From assembly GCF_026914265.1 (NCBI RefSeq), contig NC_069127.1:18859045-18923044 (forward strand): a stretch of 64,000 nucleotides of DNA, written 5' to 3'. Within the stretch, counting starts at the first letter, position 1. Each line of letters opens with the position of its first letter. The DNA is from Mya arenaria. Lineage: Eukaryota; Mollusca; Bivalvia; Myida; Myidae. The position numbers and the translations under genes were made by a program. The notes beneath the pieces are model-generated. The model did no database searches, had not been told where the DNA came from, and saw only the letters and a program-made list of their open reading frames with translations. Below are positions 12,976 to 24,700 of this stretch, one piece after another.

Positions 12976-14950
12976 TTAATATGCCCCCTTCGAAGAAGAG
13001 GGGTATAATGCTTTGAACATGTTGGTTGGTAGGTCGGTCCGTCGGTAGACCAAAGCTTGTCCAAGTGATAACTCAACAATTCCTGGACGTATGGTCATCA
13101 AACTTGACATGGAATTGGGTAAATTATGGTAAAATGATTTTAAAGCTTGTCCCTATTGATTTTAGGGGTCATCTGGTCAAAGGTCAGGGTCACAGTGACC
13201 TTGAAGGCGAACTCCACAATTCCTGGACCTATGATCATCAAACTTGACATGAACGTTGGCCCTTATCAGTAGATGACCCCTATTGATTTTGGGGGTCATC
13301 GTGCAAAAGGTCAATGTCGCAGTGACCTTGAGCGCGAAAAAGATAACAGCTTCTCCCAGTGATACCTTAACAATGCCTTGACCCATGGCCCTCAAACTTG
13401 AACTTGGGTAGGGCCTAACCTGTAGGTGACTCCTTTTGATTTTAGGGGTCGTCGGGTCAAAGGTCAAGGTCAGTGTCTTTTTTTATCTGCAAATATCTGT
13501 CATCTTCTGAACATGATTAAAAACTATACCTTCTATCCTCACACTGAATGGTCATAATCTTAAAACTGCCTCAAAGGCATCGTGAATCGCACAACAAAGG
13601 TTAAGTTCTCCTGTCATTGATTGAAAATCTGGTATAAAAGTCACAAGTCAATATGACCCCTATTGATTTTGAGATCACTAGGACAAAGGTCGCCGTGACC
13701 TTTAGGTGAAGAAACGGTTTCCGCTCAATAACCAAAGATCCTTTGGGTCAGGAACTTCATACTTGGTATGCTTGTTGTTCATGACTAGTAGATGACCCCT
13801 ATTGATTTTGAGATTAAAAGGTCAAGGTTACATTCAGGTAAAAAACGATATGTTGGCAGTGACCTTAAGCTTAAAAATGATTTCTGCTCAATATCTAAAG
13901 AACACTTGCACCCAGGAACTTCATTCTTGGAATGCTAGTTGGTCATGACTAGTAGATGAATCCTATTGAGTTTGAGATCACCAGGTCAAAGGTCAAGGTC
14001 ACCGTGACCTTGAGGTGAAGAAACTTTTCTGCTTAATAACTGAAGAACGCTTGCATCCAGGAACTTCATACATGGTATGCTAGTTGGTCATGACTAATAG
14101 ATGACTCTTATTGATTTTGAGATCAGTAGGTCAAATGTCAAGGTCACCATGACCTATGGTGAAGAAACGGTTTCCGCTCAATAGCTAAAGAACGCTTGCA
14201 TCGTGAACTACATACTTGGTATGCTAGTTGATCATGACAAGTAGATGACTCCTATTGATTTTAAGATCAGTTGGTCAAAGGTCAAGGTCACCGTGACCTT
14301 GAGGTGAAGAAACGGTTTCCGCTCAATAATTAAAAAACGCTTGCACTCAGGACCTTCATGATGGCCCCTATTAATTTTGGGATCAGTAGGTCAAAGATCA
14401 AGGTCACAATACTTTGAGGTAAAAACGGTTTCCGCTCAATAACTAAAGAACGCTTGTACCCAGGAACTTCATACCTGGTATGCCAGTTGATAATGACTAG
14501 TAGATGACCCCTATTGATTTTCAGGTCAGTAGGTCAAAGGTCAATGTGACCTTGAGATAAAACAATGGTTTCCGCAGATTAACTAAACAACACTTTGGCA
14601 CAGGAACTTCATACTTGGTTTGCTAGTTGGTCTTGATTATTAAATGACCCCTGTTGATTTTGAGTTCAGTAGGTCAAGGTCAAAGTGACCTTCAGGTAAA
14701 AAACAGTTTGTTGGTCACCAGTCACACTTCTTTAGGCTCAACAACTAATGAAAGCTTGGACCCAGGAACTTCATACTTGGACCAAGGAACTTCATACTTT
14801 GTATGCAGGTTGGTCATGACCAGTAGATGACCCCTATGTTTGTTCGTCTCCAGTCCAAATTTCCTGTCCATCATTGATTATTTCTCACCTACGACCACAC
14901 AATGGGGGAGACAAGCCCTTTTTCAAAAAAAGCAATCTAGTTTTTTATTG
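12976..14950. repeat. Modular repeat element with ERE-bearing units of about 140-150 bp
   Basis: The element opens with GCCCCCTTCGAAGAAGAGGGG, a small hairpin, and a GGTCGGTCCGTCGG stretch. It then runs through about a dozen degenerate modules containing 'GTAGATGACCCCTATTGATT', 'GGTCAAAGGTCAAGGTCACC', 'GGTTTCCGCTCAATAAC' and 'AGGAACTTCATACTTGGTATG'. It ends near a CAATGGGGGAGACAAG stretch. Modules vary in length by deletion. The GGTCA-type half-sites in each module include perfect AGGTCA-nnn-TGACCT palindromes at 13996-14010, 14141-14155 and 14285-14299. No transposase frame is present; the element looks non-autonomous or satellite-like. Bivalve genomes are rich in dispersed repeats of this architecture (inference from general knowledge). 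Confidence 0.8.
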
Positions 14951-15747
14951 CCTATGACAGGCACACGTTACATCATTAATGTATTCATTTCTAAAACAAA
15001 GTGGCATATAGTCGAGCGCGCTGTCCTTAAACAGCTCTTGTTTTATCTTAAAGTGGGATAAATGTGCCTTTTCATGAAGATTTGACTCTAGGTAAGCTAA
15101 TAGGCCAACTTAAACCCGGTGCCAATACCACAATGGTTGAAAACTCATTCAACGATTCAAACAGAGTTTTGTTTGCATATGTGAGAATGGCGCCATTTGG
15201 AACACTTCTGCTATTTTCCACTGAAGTCGTTAAATTAAAGGTAAGGTAAACAAGTCACTGAACGTTTTGTTGTAGTGAATGTGACAATAGAATAACAAAA
15301 AAACATTCAAAATGACCATCGATTGTATTGCTTAACGCCAATGAGCAGCTGCCAATAAATAATAAATAAAAAGTACCAGTAACTTCAAAGATGTACATGT
15401 ATCACATGAAGCATCCAAAAACGGAGGAGTTTTTCAAAACCTGTGTAAAATCGACACAAACTACTGTGTTATTGATTTCAATTCAATTCGTTTTAGAAGC
15501 ATTATCACCATTAAAATTTAATTTAGAGGATCCATATTATTTAATATTTAATATTCGGGGGGTGAAAGCGAAAAGGTTCTATCTTCTTTTTTATTAAATG
15601 TCACTTAGAACCTTTTCGCATTCACCCGTTGAGTTGAGCCGCACCTACTCCCAGACCTCACTGATGGACAAATAACCTTGTACCTATCTAACAAGAGTCA
15701 TTCGGCCATCACCTTCCAACACAAAAAAGGAAAACAAATAAGTAACA

Positions 15748-18700
15748 TTAATTTTTATTTTCTTGCATCTTGCCTATCACAGCATCCCTGAGAAGCTCAT
15801 ACTCGCCTAGATGATTGTAGATGTGTGCTGATATCCTCACATACAAGCGGCCCTGTACACTCTTGACAGGTACCTGTAACAAGTAAGAAGTTTGTACATG
15901 GGAGTCATAGAATGATTTCCAATGCCCATGTAACATTAACACGCTTTATCAGATGGGAATCTGTTGTGCCAGTATTTGCAAACAACCGAGCCGTACAGAA
16001 AACCCGAACCATTTCACACCAAAGCTATTATTTTTTCCGTCAAAAGAAACCTTATGAAAGATACAGAAGTATTTCTTCTGTGAATCTACAAAGTTCAGGT
16101 TTTTATACCTAGATAAACGATATGCGTATAAATCTTAATAACAATGGGGAACATTAATGAACTCCCATTTAATAACATCTTATAAATTAATTCATCGAAT
16201 ACAACACATGTTTCTACGCATCACAAACCTCCATATTATACTGGTGGTAGAGGTCGTTCTGTATTTTCTCGGCGACGGAGTAGTCCGCTGGTTTCTCCTG
16301 GGCGTACAGCGATGGTGGAAGGCCTACGAGACTCATGCTGCCTAAAACATAGTTGAACACAGTAGCTCAGCATCTCAAGAAAAAAACGTCTTTATAAATT
16401 GTACTGTTAACTTTTGTATTATTAGTTGATAAACCGGGGTTTGAAAATACTGCCAGCTGGCTTTATTTAATAGGATGCATGGAAACTACAAGGACAAACC
16501 CAGCAACCTATATGATGTCATAATTTGTTTTATTGTTTAACGGCACAGGCATACACAAAACATGCATATCATTTATTAATATACATATATATTGTTGGCA
16601 ACTACCGCCTTCGAACAGTCAGTTTCATTGGAGGGTTACGATTTACGTGTTGCCAAATTTATACTTCTATTAAAAATGTAAGGAGTTGAGTTAAAAGTTA
16701 AGAGTAATCTGTCTGAGAAATGTTTGCGTGTTTTATCATTAAAACTCACAGACGGCATTTGCGTTGACATTACCCACTCCATGGCCACACAACCTCCTTG
16801 AAGAATTAACCAAAGGCATAGAGTGGGTCATGTCAACGGAACTACCGCCTGTGTTAATACCCATTACATGCTTTACAAGAACAGTTGTCTTAATCAGCTT
16901 ACCAAACATGTGAGGCGGGGCCGCAAGTTCTGTTCCCCAGGCCTTGACAAGCATATCTCCTGAAATGTTCCCGTACAGATTGGAAGAGTGATACACAGTA
17001 TTTGTATGATACATATTTGACAAGAAATACAAAATTAATATGATACTCACTAGTAAAACCTCATCTTCTGTGTATATACGAATAATAAATGAAACGATGA
17101 CAACTTTTTTTAAGTCATATAACAAATTTCCTAATTCGAAGATAGTGTCCTAATTTATATTGCAACAACGAACAACGATATACAGCCATAAAATACTGCT
17201 TGACATTTAAAAACAAATATACCACCATCGTTCAAACGAGATTTCCGCGTAGGTACTGAAGTTTTAGTGTACGAACCAAAGCTCGATCAAACGCATGAGG
17301 ATCTGATAAAATGTTACATTAACAAAGCCTACCAGCCTTTTTAGCCAAGTCATGGGTGTAGTTGAGTATGGATTCTACTCCCAAGGTTTCCCAGAAATCT
17401 AACACCGTATGGAGAGCCAGGAATGGGCTGTAGTCGTGCAAACCTGTATCGATATACATAAAAAACATAAAACACGGATGTCCAGAGAGCACGGATGCCC
17501 TTATATGCAGCGTAAGGGCCAAAATTTGGCCCATATTTCATAAATGTGCGATTTTATGAGTTCTACAACATAATAACATCAAATACCTTCCTGAAATATA
17601 TCATGAGTGTATTTAAGTGACTAATAAATTTTAAGCTATGAGCGACGCAATTTCAATAAGTTCAAAATTGCCAATTTCTGCTACTGCACGGGCCAACCAA
17701 GGGCAAAACTCTGCTTGTGCCATCACGTGCAAACCTTCATCGCCTGAACAACGTTCACCAAAGGTATATGACTCGAGGTGAAATAATGTGTAGTTTTGAG
17801 CGAAACAAGTCCAAAACAACTTTTGCTAATTCAAGGACCATTACTGTGGATATACTGTGTGCAGCGGCAAATAAAGCCCCTGGTGCACAATTTTATCACC
17901 TGCACAACATTTCCCCGAGTTTAATGACTCTAGGTGCACTAGTTTCGGAGTTTTTTAGCGCAAGACGTCCATAAATGCCATATTTGCTAAATCGAGGGCC
18001 ATTACTCTAATTTTAGGAAATGCAGCAGGAAACTAAACCGAGGTGCAAAACTTCAATACCCCCAACATGCCTCTAATATTCATGGCTCTAGGTAATATAG
18101 TTTTGTAGTTTTGAGTTGTAGTTTGAACGACACAAGTTCGCATAATACGGACTTACGGACGGAATCACAAACGGACAAGGGCAATTCTATATGCCCCCCC
18201 CCCCCAATTTCTGTTTGGGCATAACAAATTATTTTAAACATAAAATCAATCAGGGTAGGGCTCCACCACACTGTAATTCGTATGCAGCTTCTGGAAGACA
18301 GATACTTTGCAACCCACGTATGAAAATAGCAGTGTCCTTTTGATTGAAACTGTTCAGTGCAAAACTGGCAACACCTTCACAGTTATCGTGATTTTTTCCA
18401 GAACTTAGAAGTTATATCCAACGACCCAGAACTTATAAGTTATATCCAACGAACCCAAATGACCAGAAAATAGTGTCTGCAGAACAAAAGAACTAACATT
18501 CCAAACCGTAGAGCAGTGTGTCGTGAAATAACAGCAATTATAATCAGGGATCCTATTAGTGGTCAGTTATACAGTAATAAGAAAAGTGACGTCACATTAA
18601 ATAAAATGGCAGTTTTGTAGCGGTATTCGGTATATATATATACACATCTATATGTATACTTTTTGTTTCGATTAGTAAGCGTTTATGTTTTTTGTGTTGA

Positions 18701-21700
18701 TACAAACTACCAATATCGGAGATTTGATCTAGGTATGTTTTATTATGTTTACTTCGTTTACACTTGTGAAACCAAAACAATTACCAAAAAGTATACTTAA
18801 AAAATAAAGTGCTTGAAATAGATTGACAATATGCGACTGCCACAATACTGATATGATGAGGCATGTTGATAAAACAACTTAAAAATTATAATAGATGTTA
18901 TTTTGATTATTATTATTATTATCATCATTATTATTCAACACGCATTCACTTCGAAACCCAACTCAATCACCGTTAAACATATATATGCACATTTTACTTG
19001 ATTCAACAAAGTTATAATACCCCCCCCCCCCCCTTCCCCTTAAAAGAAACGGTGAATGAATGTTTAGGAGGAAATAATGCAAATAAATTTAACAAGATCT
19101 CTAGTTTATTTTTATTCACATCACAATATAAATGTTTTATCAACAATGTTATAACCACGTTTATGAATAACAAAGTATGTACAAATAAATGTTACGATTA
19201 AAGTATATTGTATATACAAATAAAATAGTACATTTTTTGTACTAATATGAACATGAACCAATTATGTTAAAATACTACAGTCACATGGTATACGATATAG
19301 CAATATTATTTACAGCACAATTAAAAAGTACATTGCAAAATACCCCTTAAGACAAGTTTATATAAGTTCATATTCAATGTTCGCATGTGTTCCTTTAAAA
19401 TATCTTTTAAAACGAAATCTGCACCCCAGCCCTTGTCACTTCCCGTTGCTCAGAGCTGCTCGATTTTCCATTCTTCCAGGCGTAATCGTATCTTGAAACA
19501 TTTTTTCTGACCGCTGTCGAAAGCTTGTCATCCTTCAAAATCACTCTTCTGATGTAAACTTTACAATTGTTTTGAAGACATTTAGACAACTGCTGCTGAA
19601 GGTTACCCCCCGAAAAAATGTTTCGTTCCCATCTTTTTTCCGAACAAAATCCACGGCGACACATTTTTCTGAATACCACATACTTTCTGCAGCGGTATTT
19701 TGGCTGAATGGCAACCTCATAAATAGCAGGGACTTTGGTTTGGTCGCCAAACAATTCTTTAACTCGGAAACCGCAAGCTTTTCTAGGGATGCAGGTTTCT
19801 TCTTCGACCTTCAGTGTTGACATAATCAGTTTCCAGGGGCTCCAATTCAATTCCCTTAGCAGGAAGTTGTTTTCGGGAACGTTTTCGCGTCGCAGCTTTG
19901 GGAGATTTTTATCAGCAAACTTATCAAGACTTCTTTTGGGTTTCCTAAGACGTTTTAGTGGGGACTTGGCTCTGAAAGCAGGCACTTTCATTGCTCCCAC
20001 TGCCTTCTTTGTTTCAACAGCCTTCTTTGCTGCCACAACTTTCTTTGCTTCCGAAACTTTCTTGGCTGCGACTGCTTTCTTTACTCCAACCTTTTTTGCT
20101 GCCACAAATTTCTTCGCCTTCGGAAGCGGCTTGTCAGACTTCGATGACGTGTCTGAATCAACGTCCATTGGGGCCTTGTCCCTCAGGTCTCCGAACAGCT
20201 TATCTAGGTCTTTGTTCACTGTCCCGCATCGAGCTCGAACCTCCTTCTCATAAGAAGTGAATAGATCGTCACTCTTCTCACGATAGCAAACGGTCATTAG
20301 AAAGTCGAAAACATTCTTGAAGTCGCTGAGCCTCAAATGCTGACCTCCGGTGCGCTTAGCAATATCCCCGTAGAAATGGTCTGCGCCGTAGCTTGCGCAC
20401 TGGACACTGTAAATGCGGACGCCAATGCCAGCCAGAGCATCTGCCTCTTTTCTCCAGTCCAGTTTCAGCTTGTTTTGGGGATAGTTGGGTTCATGAGGGT
20501 TACAGTCGCCAATCATGACGAGTGCCCTCTGTGTGCCCGGTGTCCAGGACAATTTAGTGCGTACCTCGTGTAGGACAAGCTCGTAACATTCGTCGCTGTC
20601 GCCACCGCTCGTTGCTTTCACCTTTTGCACAAAATCCATTAGTTTTGCAATGTCAGTGGTAAGATCAACGTGTTTCGTTATGTAGTTGTGCTTGTCGCAA
20701 TAATCACCGTGCGCGAAGATACCAATCCGAATACCGGGGATGTCAGCCTGCAGCCTCTGTGCCATATCGGAGACGCGCCCTCGAACTTCTGCGAGGCAGC
20801 TCGACATACTCCCCGTCGTGTCGAATGAGAAAACGATCTCCATGTTACCGTTCGGTAGAGCCATACCGAAGCCTTGAAAAAAGAGGAACACCCGGTAAAA
20901 ATATTGCATACACGTATGTTAATCAATGCATGAACAAATTTAAAACCAATAATAAACACATTTAAATGTTTATTTTACATTCAGTCGAGAACCATTTTAA
21001 GAAGCATACCTGATGTTATATAAGGGGGAGCTACTGTACGCAAAATTCTTCGAAGCTGTTTTTGAGTTATCCGTTTGTATATTGACACATTGGTTTATCA
21101 CACTGAAGCGAAAGCGCGGTATTTATACTGCCGCATTGAACGAACAATCGCCAACGCGCATGTCCGTATCGACTTCGTGAATAGACTTGTAAGCGGTAAA
21201 CATAGCATCAGTGACGTTATATTTCACAAATAGAATGCTCTAATAATAGTTAATGTATATTTGTTTACAAGTGACCTAGTTATAGTTGTAAATTTCATTA
21301 TTTAGAAGGTAGCAGAGAGCTGTATATATATTTCCTTGAAAATGATAACGTAAATGTACTTTTTGTTTCAGATTCATTTAATAGGTTGAGAAACCATATC
21401 AATATTTTTTTGTTCTGCATGATAAGTCCACTTTCATAAAATAATTTCAAAATAAGCATTGCGGTCAGTCATCTACTGTGTCTGCATAATAAACACATAC
21501 TTTCGATTGTTCGTGTTGTTGTTGTTGTTTTACTTTTGTTAGTTTTTAATAATTATTTTGAAAACAGTAGTCAAACAATGATGAACAATTGTGCTCCAAA
21601 AGAAGAAAAAATGCCATTTTGGAATGTTTTTTTGAAAACAATTTTATTTTATATCACATTAAATTGAGTATTTATCGTGATCAAATTTACCCACAAACAA

Positions 21701-24700
21701 TGCTTTAGTAAGATATAAAGTAAATCAAATAAAATGCATTGCATTATGTCAATATCAGCGATAGTGTGGTGCTGTTGTGTAAGTAATAGATAATGCTCAT
21801 TAAATATTGAATGAGAGAATAAGAGCACTAGTGGATCCAGAGGTGGCGCAAACAGAGGGGGCGCACCCAGCGCCCCCCCCCCCCCCCCCCTAGAAAAAAT
21901 GGTCCATGTTTACTGTCTATTTCAGCGTAGGAGAAGAAAAGTGATAAAATGCACTCTTTCAGACAAGACATTGTAAAACTTTTCCCCAAAAACCAAGTTG
22001 TTAACTTTTTTAACCAAATTAATTTCAGTTTGGAGGGAAGGCGCAAGTCAAAAGGTTATGCCCCTAAGTTATGCCCACTCTAATGTCAAGTCCTAGGACC
22101 GCCCTTGAAGAGTAAGACAATTTGAAAATGGTTAAGTAAAGAGATTAATCATAGTAATTTAATATATTAAAGAAAAAAAATAAACAAATCAAAACCTATT
22201 GATTATTAGGTTTATAATCATTATATCAGATACAAACTTAAAAGCATATTCAAATTGATAGAAAATATATGATGACATTAAAACGGGAAAAGATGTTTTC
22301 TTGTAATAATAAGAGCCAGATAAAATAAGTGTTCACTTACCAGCCCATATAAACTCTGAGTTAAAACCAGACCCAAAACCATGCGAAACTATCAAGGGCC
22401 GAGTTTTTTCCTGCAATTCTCTCCTTACATACATAAGGGCAGTTCCTTTTGGGGCACACAGCCATTTGTGAGCATTAGTTACATAGTAGTCAGCATCCAG
22501 GGAGCTGATGTCTAGATGAAGGGAGCCTAGAGCATGGGCTCCATCAACCAGCACTGGTATGTGCCTGAAATTGGTTTCAAATATTGCATGTCACTCTTGA
22601 ACAGAAAGATCCTTGAGAACCAAATACGTGTTGTCCAATTAGCACAGTGGTTAGCGAACTCACTTTTCACCAGGGCAACCCGGGTTCAATTCTCAGTCTG
22701 GGCCCAAGTGAGTCTGTTTAGTGGTCACCAAGCCGGAAAAGTGGGTTGTCTCTGGGTACTCAGGTTTCCCCCACAACACAAGACCACACTCTTGCGCAAC
22801 ATCGTGCCAACAAGAGTGACTTAGTATAAGTTATCATACCTCTTTTCATAATCGTTGTAAAATATATAATGCTTAAACTAACCTAATACAGAATTTGCTT
22901 TGGTCATAAATAGGTGCATCATTGGATACAAACTGTTTATGATTCTGCATATATTGTGTAAAGCGCATTGGATCGGTCATTAGACTTACTTTTCATGGCA
23001 AACTCTGATGATATCTTTGATTGGCATAACGAAAGGTGTATTACTGGAAATGTGGTCAAACACTGCCAGTTTTGTGCCCGCCTCTAGGTTTCTCTCTACC
23101 AGATCAACCAACTGTAATAAAAAACACATCATTTATATTTGTTAATAAAACTCGTAAAATTTGAAATGTTTAACAGATTCTGCAAAACGTATGTTTTTAT
23201 AATAATAATTATTACTTTAATACAGGTATTTTTTACCATTTGCACAAACAGAAAAGCATTGTTCATTTAAATAACTCTATGCATATGAACAACCACCCAC
23301 CTGCTGCTCGTCTGTGATGGGGAAGTCCACGGTTGCCTGGCAAAGATGAGCTCCAGTCTGCTCACAACACCAGGATAACATTTTCTTAACTGCGCCTGGA
23401 AAGAAGAACACAACCAAACATACATAAAATTCATTGTAATAATATATATTATATTGATATAAAAGGTTGCGTTTGATGACTAACATGAAACCTATTTAGT
23501 AACTTGTCAAGGAAGTAACTTGAGTGACTACAAAAGGAAGGTGACAGTATTTGTCAAGGATGATAGATGTATTGAACTATTGAAAACTAAACAACAAAAA
23601 TCACTTCTTCCATTCCCGGCCATTTCTTCTATATCAATTCTATTACTTTCAAAAATTATTTCTTAAGTGAGCATATGTGTACCTTGGGTACATATCACCT
23701 GGTTTACATTATGTCCTTGCATTATGCTAAAATTCCATGAAAGATGCATGTAGAACCTCTTCATAAAACCAAGCTCGAGGGATTCTAATATATTTAAAGT
23801 TATATTTCTTATACAGTATCATACACATTGCAAGACCTACCGTATGTGGTACTGAGGCAGAACAATTTTTCCCCAGGCCCCAGAGGCACACTCTGTATGA
23901 CCGTATTGAGCGCAGTTGTAGCATTCTCCACCAAAACAAGGTCACGGCGATCACAACCTAAAACAGTGCATCTTGTCATTCTTGAATAGTTTAGGGACCA
24001 AGATTAATCACATTTGTAAGACAAGAAGAATTCAACATTTGTCCTTCGAAAAACATACCCCCAAAATATTATTACAGTACCAACAAACTGTGCGATCCTC
24101 CTGGTTACATAGACCAGCCTGGGTAGTAACTCACGATCATAAAACCTCAGTGGTTGTTTTTCCACCCACACCTGGTACTTCTGTGAACAACAAGGCCAGG
24201 GTGGTTATAATAACACAAGGAATAAATACCTTTTTAATGAACTTTATGGTAAGGTATTGTATAATAAGCCTCTGACTGTAAAAAGTAATCATACTTGACA
24301 CTAAACATCAATTATCCACATGCCTTTCATAAAAGACATCTCTCACTAAAACTTTTAAACGTGTACAATTTTGGACAAAGAAATGTTAATATTACTATGG
24401 GATTTCTTTAGTTATGCATTTGTCATTATAAGTACCATACCTGGGCTGTCTCGAGAGCTTCTCTCAAAACACCACCGAATGCTCCATGATTCAGAAATAC
24501 ACAGTCTTCCTAAAAATCACAAAACTCAATCATAGCCTCAGCATTCAGTTTTGTATTTAAACCAATCTACCTAAACTCTAAGTTCCTTAACACTACCTAA
24601 GATTCACCCCAACTATATGTACATGTATACCTCCAACTACCCACATACTCCTCAGTTTTTATCACTACCCAAACCAAAAAATACACCTCATACCTTCATA

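Noticed and set aside
17631-17974. Overlapping frames of 62 and 85 codons
   Set aside because: They lie inside a modular dispersed repeat with no family signature.
19735-20260. 172-codon and 89-codon plus-strand frames
   Set aside because: They are antisense to the lysine-rich part of the VWA gene. The low stop density comes from the AAG/GCC codon bias on the other strand.
21877-21891. Poly-C tract as a G-quadruplex regulatory element
   Set aside because: It is a plain homopolymer within a degraded repeat, with nothing linking it to a gene start.
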